DNA of 6,746 bases, taken from Campylobacterales bacterium (GTDB taxonomy: Bacteria; Campylobacterota; Campylobacteria; Campylobacterales; Sulfurimonadaceae). The notes under the pieces were generated by a model that saw only the letters and a program-made list of their open reading frames with translations, did not search any database and was not told where the DNA came from. The DNA is taken from positions 1-6,746 of the forward strand of contig JAFGVR010000008.1 in the NCBI GenBank assembly GCA_016937915.1, given 5' to 3'. Each line of letters begins with the position of its first letter. Positions within the stretch are counted from its first letter, which is position 1. Positions 1 to 6,746 of this stretch are shown here, piece after piece. The position numbers were made by a program, and so were the translations under genes.

Positions 1-2229
1 GTTTGATACAGAAATTGCTAAGTCCATATATTCTTTTAGTTCATCTTCACTATAAACGATTCTCATACCACGACCACCAAGAACAAACGATGGTCTAACA
101 AGAACTGGGTAACCAAGTCTCTCTGCTATCACATAAGATTCCTCTTTTGTTCTAGCTAAACCGTTTTCTGGTTGTTTTAGATTGTTTCTTATAACAAAGT
201 CTGAAAACTGCTCTCTATCTTCTGCAAGATCAATTACAGCTGATGGTGTTCCAGAGATATTAGCTCCCATTTTTGTTAGGCTGTTTGCTAGTTTTAGTGG
301 AGTTTGTCCACCAAAGTGAACTATGATGCCATCTGGTTGCTCTTGCTCTATCACTTCGCTAACATGTTCAAAGTCGATTGGTTCAAAATAAAGTACATCT
401 GAAGTGTCGTAGTCAGTTGAAACTGTTTCAGGATTACAGTTGTACATGATAGTCTCGATGCCCATCTCTTTAAGTGCAAATGCAGCGTGAACACAACAGT
501 AGTCAAACTCTATACCTTGACCGATACGGTTTGGTCCACCACCTATGATAAGCACTTTTTTCTTATCACTTTTTCTTTTAGTAACAGGAATTTTTGTGAT
601 GTTTGTAGTTGAGTAAAGATATGGAGTTAGTGCTTCAAACTCAGCTGAACAAGTATCAACTTCATTGTACTCCATAGTGATAGCCATAGCTTTTCTAGCT
701 TTGTTTACATCACTCTCTTTACACTCAACGCCAGAGTTTTTAGCGATTAATTGAGCTATTCTTTTGTCACTAAAACCATCAACTTTTAAAAGTCTCATAG
801 TTTTTTCATCACTTAGAACATCTTTAGTGATATTTTTTTCAGCTGCTAATATCTCTTCTAGTTGATATAAAAACCAAGGATCTATAGCACAAGTATCAAA
901 CATCTCTTCAACACTCATACCACGGCGGAAACCTTCAGCTACATATAAAACTCTATCTGCATTAGGGCGACGAATCTCGTGTTTGATGAAATCATCATCA
1001 CCATCCATTGGGTCAAATCCACATAAACCAGTTTCAAGTGAACAAAGTGCTTTTTGGATAGACTCTTTAAATGTACGACCTATTGCCATAACCTCACCAA
1101 CACTTTTCATACTTGTTCCAAGTGTGTTTACAGCTTCTGGGAATTTTTCAAATGTAAAACGAGGGATTTTTGTTACAACATAGTCAATCACTGGTTCAAA
1201 TGCTGCTGGAGTTCCAGTGATGTCGTTTGTTATCTCATCAAGTGTAAAACCAACTGCAAGAAGAGTTGCCACTTTTGCTATAGGATAACCAGTAGCTTTA
1301 GAAGCAAGTGCAGAAGACCTTGATACACGAGGGTTCATCTCAATAACTATCATCCTTCCATCTTTTGGATTGATAGAGAATTGAACATTACTTCCACCAG
1401 TGTCAACACCTATTTCACGAAGAATTGCAAAAGATGCATCACGCATCCTTTGGTACTCTTTATCAGTTAAAGTAAGTGCAGGTGCTACAGTGATACTATC
1501 ACCAGTGTGTACACCCATAGGATCAAAGTTTTCAATTGAACAAACTATGATGCAGTTATCAGCACGATCCCTGATAACTTCCATCTCATACTCTTTCCAA
1601 CCAAGCATAGATTCCATTATCTCTATCTCATTGATTGGACTAGCAGAGATTCCAGCTTGAGCAAGCTCTTTAAACTCTTCCATGTTGTATGCTACACCAC
1701 TACCACCACCAGCTAAAGTAAACGATGCACGGCTAATTACAGGAAAACCTATCTCTTTTGCTACCTCGATAGCTTCATCAACACTGTAAGCATTTTTACT
1801 TTTTGGTAAATCCATACCAATTTTAATCATAGCTTCATTAAAAAGGTGTCTATCTTCCCCTTTTTTGATAGCTTCTGGAGTAGCACCTAAAAACTCCACA
1901 CCCTCTAGCATCCCTTTTTCATACATAGAGGTTGCAACATTTAGAGCAGTTTGACCACCCATAGTTGGTAGGATTGCATCTACTTTTTCCTCTTTGATGA
2001 TTTTAGCTATCACTTCCTCTTTAATAGGTTCTATATATGTACGATCAGCAAACTCAGGATCAGTCATGATAGTAGCTGGATTTGAGTTTATAAGAATTAC
2101 ACGATAACCTAACTCTTTTAAAGTTTTAACAGCTTGAGTACCAGAGTAGTCAAATTCACATGCTTGACCTATAATAATTGGTCCTGAACCTATAAGTAAG
2201 ATGGTATTAATGTCGGTGCGTTTTGGCAT
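1..2229 (-). CDS. carB: Carbamoyl-phosphate synthase large subunit, N-terminal 743 residues (cut by window edge)
   Basis: The large subunit of glutamine-dependent carbamoyl-phosphate synthase makes carbamoyl phosphate from bicarbonate, ammonia delivered by CarA, and two ATP, feeding pyrimidine and arginine synthesis in the cytoplasm. I translated the frame codon by codon and found no internal stop or frameshift. The first ATP-grasp (carboxyphosphate) unit is complete: glycine-rich loop GGGSGV at 174-179, then TGGSNVQ ending at Q283, and EMNPRVSRS with E297 and N299. These match E. coli Q285, E299 and N301, the metal and ATP ligands. An oligomerisation region follows at about 400-555. The second, carbamoyl-phosphate unit opens with GGPNRIGQG at 564-572 and has its glycine loop GGRGMR at 718-723. 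The window ends before the second catalytic triad and the allosteric domain. About 330 residues are missing compared with E. coli CarB (1073). The ATG at 2229 follows a strong Shine-Dalgarno. No carA is next to it here. Confidence 0.97.
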   Translation of the reverse strand, partial: MPKRTDINTILLIGSGPIIIGQACEFDYSGTQAVKTLKELGYRVILINSNPATIMTDPEFADRTYIEPIKEEVIAKIIKEEKVDAILPTMGGQTALNVATSMYEKGMLEGVEFLGATPEAIKKGEDRHLFNEAMIKIGMDLPKSKNAYSVDEAIEVAKEIGFPVISRASFTLAGGGSGVAYNMEEFKELAQAGISASPINEIEIMESMLGWKEYEMEVIRDRADNCIIVCSIENFDPMGVHTGDSITVAPALTLTDKEYQRMRDASFAILREIGVDTGGSNVQFSINPKDGRMIVIEMNPRVSRSSALASKATGYPIAKVATLLAVGFTLDEITNDITGTPAAFEPVIDYVVTKIPRFTFEKFPEAVNTLGTSMKSVGEVMAIGRTFKESIQKALCSLETGLCGFDPMDGDDDFIKHEIRRPNADRVLYVAEGFRRGMSVEEMFDTCAIDPWFLYQLEEILAAEKNITKDVLSDEKTMRLLKVDGFSDKRIAQLIAKNSGVECKESDVNKARKAMAITMEYNEVDTCSAEFEALTPYLYSTTNITKIPVTKRKSDKKKVLIIGGGPNRIGQGIEFDYCCVHAAFALKEMGIETIMYNCNPETVSTDYDTSDVLYFEPIDFEHVSEVIEQEQPDGIIVHFGGQTPLKLANSLTKMGANISGTPSAVIDLAEDREQFSDFVIRNNLKQPENGLARTKEESYVIAERLGYPVLVRPSFVLGGRGMRIVYSEDELKEYMDLAISVSN

Positions 2230-2234
2230 TTTTT

Positions 2235-2240
2235 TCCTTT
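2235..2240 (-). promoter_or_regulatory. Shine-Dalgarno of carB
   Basis: Read on the minus strand this is AAAGGA, 5 nt before the ATG at 2229. It is the clearest ribosome binding site next to the 161-bp gap. It supports the MPKRTDIN start, which also matches the usual CarB N-terminus. Confidence 0.75.
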
Positions 2241-2249
2241 GCATAAAAT

Positions 2250-2279
2250 ATTATTGTAGAAGAATTTTATGGAGTACAA
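2250..2279 (-). promoter_or_regulatory. Candidate carB promoter
   Basis: On the minus strand a TTGTAC box (2274-2279) lies 15 nt before TACAAT (2253-2258) or 18 nt before AATAAT (2250-2255), about 20-25 nt upstream of the carB start. The -10-like boxes are reasonable, but the region is so AT-rich that such matches occur by chance. Campylobacterota promoters often lack a conserved -35, which makes prediction harder. The main support is position: it sits in the only sizeable gap, upstream of a gene unrelated in function to those before it. Confidence 0.3.
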
Positions 2280-2308
2280 TTTGATCTCTAAAAATTCAGT
2301 GATTATAT

Positions 2309-2351
2309 AAAAAAAGCACTTAATATTTGATGAATTTATATAGTGTTTTTT
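2309..2351 (-). terminator. Weak candidate terminator downstream of mreC
   Basis: A run of A at 2309-2315 plus CACT at 2317-2320 is complementary to AGTG at 2342-2345 plus six T at 2346-2351, with one bulged base (2316). On the minus strand the downstream arm is AGTG, a bulge, then seven T, which resembles an intrinsic terminator placed about 40 nt after the mreC stop. The repeat is near-symmetrical, so it could act on either strand. The stem has only two G-C pairs and a loop of about 20 nt, so stability is poor. Confidence 0.3.
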
Positions 2352-2379
2352 AGAGTTGATTTCTCTTCTAAAAACTCTA
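2351..2379. repeat. Inverted repeat just after mreC
   Basis: TAGAGTT (2351-2357) and AACTCTA (2373-2379) form a perfect 7-bp inverted repeat around a 15-nt loop, 11 bp past the mreC stop codon. On the minus strand the second arm is followed by A rather than T residues, so it is not a standard intrinsic terminator. It touches the neighbouring inverted repeat at 2309-2351. It may be an mRNA 3'-end stem or chance in AT-rich DNA. Confidence 0.35.
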
Positions 2380-2390
2380 TTTTATGGTTA

Positions 2391-3152
2391 TTATCTAATT
2401 TTTTTTATAACATGAAAATAATTTGGATTATTGATTTTATAGTATGGTTCTATGACTGCACTTTGATATCCTTGAGAGGAACTAAATGATATTACTTTAC
2501 CAACTTTTAAGCCTTTAAAAAATATTTTATCTAGTCCAGATGTTATAACTTCATCACCAACATTTAGTTTAAACCAAGCTGGAATAAATTTTACAACTAA
2601 ATACTCTGAATTATTTCCATGTGCAATTCCAGGAGCTTTATCTTTACCTATAAAAACTGAATAAGCACTTTTTATATCTTTATTTAGTAAAGCTAGTGGT
2701 TGCTCATTTTGTGGTATAACTATACCAGCAACAAGCTCATTATAAACTAAACCGTATATTTTAGAAGAATTATAATCTTTCATCTCTATCCATATCTGGT
2801 TTAAATCACCAAATTTTCTATAAGATATGGATCTAACTAATTCAACTTCAGGTACACTTTTTAAATCAGATTTACTAGCACTAAATAGATCATCAAGTTC
2901 TGAAGCTAATTCTTGCATAATTAAATGATTATTTTCATATTCTTTCAATTTAGCTTTCAAATGTTCAATTTTATTTGCTTGGAAAAAATGCAACTCTATT
3001 TTGTTATCTATATATTCTAAAGTATTACTAAAACTGAGCTTTATATAGTTAGATGTCTTTATAATGGGGGTTTGAATAATATCTGTATAGTAAAATGCAC
3101 CTATGAAAAGTGCAAAGAAAACAAATATAAAGCTAAGAAGCTTTTTATTCAT
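2391..3152 (-). CDS. mreC: Rod shape-determining protein MreC
   Basis: MreC is an inner-membrane protein whose periplasmic part bridges cytoplasmic MreB filaments to the elongation peptidoglycan synthases (PBP2/RodA). The 253-residue product has a short basic N-terminus (MNKK), one membrane helix at about 4-22 and a charged helical stretch at about 43-90 suited to the dimerising coiled coil. A beta-rich C-terminal domain follows, carrying the family signature VGDEVITSG (198-206) and GLKVGKV (214-220). It is shorter than E. coli MreC (367), as I expect for Campylobacterota. The start is uncertain. I chose the ATG at 3152, which overlaps the mreB stop by 8 bp in the arrangement ATGAATAA. A TTG at 3158 would add two residues. 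Neither has a strong Shine-Dalgarno (only AAGAA about 10 nt upstream of the ATG), so translation probably depends on coupling to mreB. No mreD follows. Confidence 0.93.
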   Translation of the reverse strand: MNKKLLSFIFVFFALFIGAFYYTDIIQTPIIKTSNYIKLSFSNTLEYIDNKIELHFFQANKIEHLKAKLKEYENNHLIMQELASELDDLFSASKSDLKSVPEVELVRSISYRKFGDLNQIWIEMKDYNSSKIYGLVYNELVAGIVIPQNEQPLALLNKDIKSAYSVFIGKDKAPGIAHGNNSEYLVVKFIPAWFKLNVGDEVITSGLDKIFFKGLKVGKVISFSSSQGYQSAVIEPYYKINNPNYFHVIKKIR

Positions 3153-4182
3153 TTTCAAAAAGTTCTTGTAAAAGGTCTATCTCTTCAAGTGCACGACCAG
3201 TTCCACGAGCTACTGCTAAAAGTGGTTCATCTGCAACAAATACAGGTATTTTTACATAATCTGATAGGTACTTATCAAGTTGGCGAATTAATGCTCCCCC
3301 ACCAGTTAGTATAATACCATGATTTACTATGTCACCAGCAAGGTCAGGTGGCATTTTTTCTAAAACATCGCGAAGTGCTTCAGCTATCTCTTTTAAAGGT
3401 TCACTCATAGCTTCTCTAGCATCTTCACTGGTTAATTCTATAGAGCTTAAAAGTCCTTCAACTTGGTCACGCCCAGTTACAGTCATAGTTAATTCTTCAT
3501 TTAGCTCAGTAGCAGTACCTATCGTGATTTTTATATCTTCTGCAACTCTCTCACCAACAAGTAAATTATATTTTTTTCTTATATAACTAACTATCCCTTG
3601 GTCTATTTTATCACCAGCTGTACGGATAGATTTTGAAAGAACCAGACCGCCTAGTGAGACGACACCTATCTCTGTAGTTCCACCACCGATATCTACTACA
3701 AGATGACCTAGAGGTTCACGAATATCTACACCAGCTCCAATAGCAGCTGCCATTGGTTCTTCTATTAAAAATACTTCTCTAGCTCCTGCACTTAAAGCAG
3801 ATTCGCGAACTGCTTTTCTCTCAACTTGTGTTAGGCCATAAGGTACACAGATGATTATTCTAGGGCTTATAAGTGAGCTTCTACCATGAGCCATCTCGAT
3901 GAATTTTCTTATCATTTTTTCAGTCATATCAAAGTCTGCAATTACACCATCACGCATAGGACGGATAGCTTTAATATTACCTGGAGTTTTACCAACCATA
4001 TCTTTTGCTTCGCGACCAACTGCTAAAACACTTTGTTGACCATATTTTTCAGTTTTTACTGCAACAACAGATGGTTCATTTATAACTATCCCTTTTCCTT
4101 TTGCTATTACAATTGTATTTGCAGTCCCTAGGTCAATAGATAGATCATTTGAGAAGAGCCCTATTAATTTATTAAATATCAT
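3145..4182 (-). CDS. mreB: Rod shape-determining actin homologue MreB
   Basis: MreB is a bacterial actin that polymerises on ATP along the inner face of the cytoplasmic membrane and steers lateral cell-wall synthesis. The 345-residue product is full length for the family. Nucleotide-binding signatures are in order: phosphate-1 DLGTANT (17-23), the EEPMAAAIGAG segment (141-151), phosphate-2 DIGGGTTE (164-171) and the adenosine motif TGGGALI (293-299). The N-terminus MIFNKLIGLF is a plausible short amphipathic membrane anchor. A GTG at 4185 lies directly before the ATG at 4182. I chose the ATG because the UAAGG Shine-Dalgarno is 7 nt from it but only 4 nt from the GTG. The stop overlaps the mreC start, and clpX ends 9 bp upstream, so the gene is almost certainly cotranscribed with both. 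Confidence 0.97.
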   Translation of the reverse strand: MIFNKLIGLFSNDLSIDLGTANTIVIAKGKGIVINEPSVVAVKTEKYGQQSVLAVGREAKDMVGKTPGNIKAIRPMRDGVIADFDMTEKMIRKFIEMAHGRSSLISPRIIICVPYGLTQVERKAVRESALSAGAREVFLIEEPMAAAIGAGVDIREPLGHLVVDIGGGTTEIGVVSLGGLVLSKSIRTAGDKIDQGIVSYIRKKYNLLVGERVAEDIKITIGTATELNEELTMTVTGRDQVEGLLSSIELTSEDAREAMSEPLKEIAEALRDVLEKMPPDLAGDIVNHGIILTGGGALIRQLDKYLSDYVKIPVFVADEPLLAVARGTGRALEEIDLLQELFENE

Positions 4183-4189
4183 CACTTAA

Positions 4190-4194
4190 CCTTA
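4190..4194 (-). promoter_or_regulatory. Shine-Dalgarno of mreB overlapping the clpX stop
   Basis: On the minus strand this is TAAGG, where TAA is the clpX stop codon and AAGG pairs with the anti-Shine-Dalgarno. Spacing is 7 nt to the ATG at 4182 and 4 nt to the GTG at 4185, which favours the ATG. Ribosomes ending clpX stop on top of this site, so mreB initiation may be coupled to clpX translation. Confidence 0.6.
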
Positions 4195-5436
4195 CGCTGT
4201 TTTTTTTATTTGTTTTTTTATATACATTGGTTGTGCATTGTTTTCTATCACATCTTTGGTTATAACAACTTCATAGCCATCATATTCTGGAAGCTCATAC
4301 ATGACATCTATCATATTTTCTTCTAAAATTGCACGAAGACCACGAGCCCCTGTTTTACGCTTAATTGCTTTTTTAGCGATTGCTAAGAGTGCTTCCTCTT
4401 CAAAAGTGAGTTCAACATTATCTATAGAAAAAAGTTTTTTGTATTGTTTAACTAGTGAGTTTTTAGGTTCAGTTAAAATCCTAACCATATCTTCTTCAGT
4501 TATCTCACTTAAAGATGCGATTACAGGTAAACGACCAATAAGCTCAGGGATTAGTCCATAAGATACTAAATCATCAGGCTCAACCATATCGTAAGTCATT
4601 TTTTTCTCATCTTTAGTTTTTTTATCGTGACCAAACCCTAAAACATTTTCACCCTGTTTTTTCTTAAGTATCTCCTCAAGACCATCAAAAGCACCACCAC
4701 AGATAAATAATATATCTCTTGTATTTATACTTGTAAACTCTTGATTAGGGTGTTTTCTACCACCTTTTGGTGGGATATTTACATCAGCGCCTTCGATGAT
4801 TTTTAGAAGAGCTTGTTGAACACCCTCACCAGATACATCACGAGTTATAGAGCGGTTTTCACTCATACGAGATACCTTATCAACTTCATCGATAAATACT
4901 ATCCCTTGTTCAGCTCTTTTTACATCACCATCAGCTGCTTGGATAAGTTTTGTAAGGATATTTTCAACATCTTCACCAACATATCCAGCTTCAGTCAAGC
5001 TTGTTGCATCTGCTATAGCTATAGGTACATGAAGTACTCTAGCTATGGTTTGAGCCATCAAAGTTTTACCACTACCAGTTGGACCTATGAGTAAAACATT
5101 TGATTTTGAGATCTCTGTATCATCATTATCTACTTGAGATTTTTTAAAGATTCTTTTGTAGTGGTTATAAACAGCTACACTTATAAGTTTTCTAGCTCTC
5201 TCTTGCCCTATCACATAATCACCCAAAAACTTGTCAAGCTCTTTTGGTGTCATAAGGTTGTTTACAGCTTCAAGTAGTTCATTATCATCTATATTTGCAG
5301 AGTCTTTATCATCACCAAACATAATTTTATATGCTGATATTACGCAGTTTTTACAGATGTAAACCCCATTTCCAGCTATTAGAGGATTTTCCTCACTTTC
5401 AGTAGTTTCACAAAAGCTACAATGTCTATGTATCAT
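4192..5436 (-). CDS. clpX: ATP-dependent Clp protease ATP-binding subunit ClpX
   Basis: ClpX is a hexameric AAA+ unfoldase that recognises tagged substrates and feeds them into the ClpP peptidase in the cytoplasm. The 414-residue product is complete. The N-terminal zinc-binding domain has C6, C9, C28 and C31 (CX2C-X18-CX2C). The AAA+ core shows Walker A GPTGSGKT (118-125), pore-1 loop GYVGEDVE (151-158), Walker [10 protein letters not shown] (179-187), the RKH pore loop (227-229) and sensor-2 GARGLR (363-368). LGF at 266-268 occupies the place of the IGF loop that docks into ClpP, so it should work as a ClpXP subunit. No clpP lies in the window, although in many proteobacteria clpP is directly upstream of clpX. 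The ATG overlaps the lpxA stop (ATGA) and is preceded by a strong GAGAGGA site inside lpxA. Confidence 0.98.
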   Translation of the reverse strand: MIHRHCSFCETTESEENPLIAGNGVYICKNCVISAYKIMFGDDKDSANIDDNELLEAVNNLMTPKELDKFLGDYVIGQERARKLISVAVYNHYKRIFKKSQVDNDDTEISKSNVLLIGPTGSGKTLMAQTIARVLHVPIAIADATSLTEAGYVGEDVENILTKLIQAADGDVKRAEQGIVFIDEVDKVSRMSENRSITRDVSGEGVQQALLKIIEGADVNIPPKGGRKHPNQEFTSINTRDILFICGGAFDGLEEILKKKQGENVLGFGHDKKTKDEKKMTYDMVEPDDLVSYGLIPELIGRLPVIASLSEITEEDMVRILTEPKNSLVKQYKKLFSIDNVELTFEEEALLAIAKKAIKRKTGARGLRAILEENMIDVMYELPEYDGYEVVITKDVIENNAQPMYIKKQIKKTA

Positions 5437-6218
5437 AAATTTTTCCTCTCATAAGGGATCCCTCTTTTTGTTTTTATAACAAAATCACAAAGATCTTTAA
5501 CATAATGGTTGTCTGTTTTTTCCAAAAGATCGTTAGCTATATCTTTTAGAGGTTTTCCAGATTCAAATAATTCTCTATAAGCTGATTTTAGAGCATCTAT
5601 ATCTTCTCTTGCTATGTGCCTTCTAAGACCAGTAAGATTAAGTCCGCGAAGATTTGCACGATTCCCCTCAGCCATACAAAATGGTGGAACATCTTGAGCT
5701 AAGGCACTAGCTCCACCAATCATAGCGTATTTTCCGATATGAACAAATTGATGCACAGGTGTCATCCCACCTATAACTGCATAGTCACCAACTTCAACAT
5801 GACCAGCTAAAGTTGCAGCATTTGCCAAGATGCAGTGGTTACCTATGATAACATCATGACCTAAATGAACATACCCCATAAAAAGGTTGTGTGAACCAAC
5901 TATAGTTTTAGAACCACCACCTTTAGTACCTGGGTTAAATAGGGTAAATTCCCTTATCTTATTGTTGTCACCAATTATTAGTTCAACTTCTTCACCAGCA
6001 AATTTTAGGTCTTGTGGTATTGATCCAATCACTGCGTGAGAAAAGATTTGATTATTTTTACCTATAGTCGTTTTTCCATATATACAACTATTTTGAGCTA
6101 TAGTCGTTCCATCACCTATAACAGCTTCACTAGAGATGAAACAATAAGGTCCTATCTCAACATTCTCGCCGATAACCGCTCCATCTTCAATGATAGCTAG
6201 TGGTGAGATTTTACTCAT
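5433..6218 (-). CDS. lpxA: Acyl-[ACP]--UDP-N-acetylglucosamine O-acyltransferase LpxA
   Basis: LpxA catalyses the first step of lipid A synthesis, moving an R-3-hydroxyacyl chain from acyl carrier protein to the 3-position of UDP-GlcNAc in the cytoplasm. The 261-residue product matches the usual length (E. coli 262). Residues 1 to about 180 are hexapeptide repeats of a left-handed beta-helix (for example AVIGEN, AVIGDG, HVEVGD), followed by a helical tail. With an offset of 4 from E. coli numbering, H121 in the HLGHD segment (118-122) is the catalytic base (E. coli H125), Q69 and D70 match substrate-contact residues Q73 and D74, and G169 matches the chain-length ruler G173. The glycine suggests longer acyl chains (about C12-C14) rather than C10; this is inference. 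Some Campylobacterota LpxA enzymes use a diamino sugar nucleotide, and the sequence alone does not settle the substrate. fabZ ends 3 bp upstream. The Shine-Dalgarno is weak (GGA, 10 nt spacing). Confidence 0.97.
   Translation of the reverse strand: MSKISPLAIIEDGAVIGENVEIGPYCFISSEAVIGDGTTIAQNSCIYGKTTIGKNNQIFSHAVIGSIPQDLKFAGEEVELIIGDNNKIREFTLFNPGTKGGGSKTIVGSHNLFMGYVHLGHDVIIGNHCILANAATLAGHVEVGDYAVIGGMTPVHQFVHIGKYAMIGGASALAQDVPPFCMAEGNRANLRGLNLTGLRRHIAREDIDALKSAYRELFESGKPLKDIANDLLEKTDNHYVKDLCDFVIKTKRGIPYERKNL
5444..5450 (-). promoter_or_regulatory. Strong Shine-Dalgarno of clpX inside the end of lpxA
   Basis: On the minus strand this is GAGAGGA, 7 nt before the clpX ATG at 5436. It is encoded by the E-R-K codons near the end of lpxA. 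It is the longest Shine-Dalgarno match seen in the block, suggesting that clpX can recruit ribosomes well despite its 4-bp overlap with lpxA. Confidence 0.7.
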
Positions 6219-6221
6219 CTA

Positions 6222-6671
6222 TTATTTGTCCACTATCATAGCTTTAAGTTCAGCTTCTGAAACGATCTTATCATCAACGAAAGCTTCCCCTTTTAACATC
6301 CAGATAGCACCTTTTTGTTTTATAACACTTAAACGGTATTCTAATCTATCACCTGGTTTTACAGGATTACGAAATTTTGCTTTATCGATGCTCATGAAGT
6401 AAACAACTTTTTTTGCAGCTTCTTCCTCAGTCATATCTGGCATACTTTTAAATGCTAAAATCCCACCAGCTTGAGCCATACCCTCTAAGATCATAACACC
6501 AGGATAGATTGGATGACCTGGGAAATGTCCTTGAAAAACTTGATCCCCGATTGTTACATTTTTGTATCCAATTAAACTTTCACCCTCTTTAATGTCAGTT
6601 ACGCGGTCAAGTAGCAAGAAAGGGAAACGATGAGGTATTATTTTTTGTATCTCTACAACATCCATAATCAT
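6222..6671 (-). CDS. fabZ: 3-hydroxyacyl-[acyl-carrier-protein] dehydratase FabZ
   Basis: FabZ dehydrates 3-hydroxyacyl-ACP to trans-2-enoyl-ACP in type II fatty-acid elongation. It competes with LpxA and LpxD for the same 3-hydroxyacyl-ACP pool, so sharing an operon with lpxA makes metabolic sense. The 149-residue product has the single hot-dog fold of the family (E. coli FabZ 151). The active-site segment is [17 protein letters not shown] (48-64), with catalytic H49 and E63. The N-terminal [14 protein letters not shown] (11-24) is also typical. The start at 6671 is preferred because AAGG lies 9 nt upstream. A second in-frame ATG at 6665 would be 15 nt away. It appears to be the first gene of the block within this window, though an upstream gene beyond the right edge cannot be excluded. 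Confidence 0.97.
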   Translation of the reverse strand: MIMDVVEIQKIIPHRFPFLLLDRVTDIKEGESLIGYKNVTIGDQVFQGHFPGHPIYPGVMILEGMAQAGGILAFKSMPDMTEEEAAKKVVYFMSIDKAKFRNPVKPGDRLEYRLSVIKQKGAIWMLKGEAFVDDKIVSEAELKAMIVDK

Positions 6672-6680
6672 TAATATAAG

Positions 6681-6684
6681 CCTT
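6681..6684 (-). promoter_or_regulatory. Shine-Dalgarno of fabZ, decides the start
   Basis: On the minus strand this is AAGG within TTAAGG, 9 nt before the ATG at 6671. That spacing supports the upstream ATG over the in-frame ATG at 6665. Confidence 0.6.
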
Positions 6685-6702
6685 AATAGAAATTTTCTTG
6701 AA

Positions 6703-6725
6703 ATTCTATCTTAAATATTATTATA
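6703..6725 (-). promoter_or_regulatory. Candidate promoter -10 elements upstream of fabZ
   Basis: On the minus strand a perfect TATAAT (6720-6725) lies about 50 nt before the fabZ start, and a TAGAAT (6703-6708) lies about 30 nt before it. Neither has a clear -35 box, which is common in Campylobacterota. The whole 75-bp stretch from 6672 to 6746 is extremely AT-rich and shows no coding signal, which suits a promoter but also makes chance matches likely. An imperfect inverted repeat, TAGAA and TTCTA arms at 6687-6708, lies between the distal box and the ribosome binding site. Confidence 0.35.
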
Positions 6726-6746
6726 TAAATATTATCTTTTCTTTTA

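Noticed and set aside
983..1660. Plus-strand open frames at 983-1183, 1054-1323 and 1400-1660.
   Set aside because: They lie antisense within the unbroken carB frame, have no recognisable domains, and their composition is the reverse-complement shadow of carB.
1..2229. Possible broken or split carB.
   Set aside because: Codon-by-codon reading shows one continuous frame of 743 codons to the window edge, so the gene is truncated only by the window.
2284..2379. Similar CTAAAAA-containing stretches near 2287-2294 and 2368-2374 as a possible direct repeat.
   Set aside because: The shared stretch is short and A-rich, as expected by chance in this AT-rich spacer.
3072..3586. Plus-strand open frames at 3072-3314 and 3329-3586.
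   Set aside because: They are antisense to the mreC/mreB junction and to mreB, with no family features and no convincing ribosome binding context.
4301..5094. Plus-strand open frames at 4301-4561 and 4813-5094.
   Set aside because: They are antisense to clpX, which is fully supported by its motifs.
6190..6402. Plus-strand open frame at 6190-6402.
   Set aside because: It is antisense to the lpxA start and fabZ, both well supported; nothing suggests it is a real protein.
1..6746. Search for tRNA or rRNA genes, CRISPR repeats, insertion sequence ends, attachment sites or phage genes.
   Set aside because: Nearly all of the window is accounted for by six core genes; no direct repeat series, transposase or RNA gene signature was seen by eye.

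Overview
The window is a stretch of ordinary bacterial core genome in which every supported gene lies on the minus strand. Read in the direction of transcription (right to left) the order is fabZ, lpxA, clpX, mreB, mreC, a spacer of about 160 bp, then carB, which runs off the left edge. The DNA is AT-rich. The combination of an LPS-making Gram-negative, a short MreC, a stand-alone clpX and this gene order fits Campylobacterota (formerly Epsilonproteobacteria), most likely a Sulfurimonas-like or related free-living member. That placement rests on recalled gene order and protein character, not on a search.

Region 2391-6671 is a tightly packed five-gene block that looks like one operon. fabZ and lpxA are 3 bp apart, lpxA and clpX share an ATGA overlap, clpX and mreB are separated by 9 bp with the mreB ribosome binding site built into the clpX stop, and mreB and mreC overlap by 8 bp. 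FabZ supplies fatty-acyl chains, LpxA commits them to lipid A, ClpX is the unfoldase of the ClpXP protease, and MreB with MreC organises peptidoglycan synthesis and cell shape. The block is therefore mostly cell-envelope biogenesis with one protein-quality-control gene embedded. A candidate promoter precedes fabZ in the last 75 bases of the window.

Region 2230-2390 is the only real intergenic gap. It contains two weak inverted repeats, one with a T-run that could end the mreC transcript, a possible promoter for carB, and a good Shine-Dalgarno. Region 1-2229 encodes the first 743 residues of the carbamoyl-phosphate synthase large subunit, with an unbroken reading frame. Its C-terminal part, covering the rest of the second ATP-grasp unit and the allosteric domain, lies outside the window.

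I found no RNA gene, mobile element, CRISPR array, long repeat or unexplained coding region, and no convincing sign of a new biological system. The most useful observations concern start-site choice (mreB, mreC), translational coupling of clpX to lpxA, the absence of mreD at the locus, and the unresolved carB leader.
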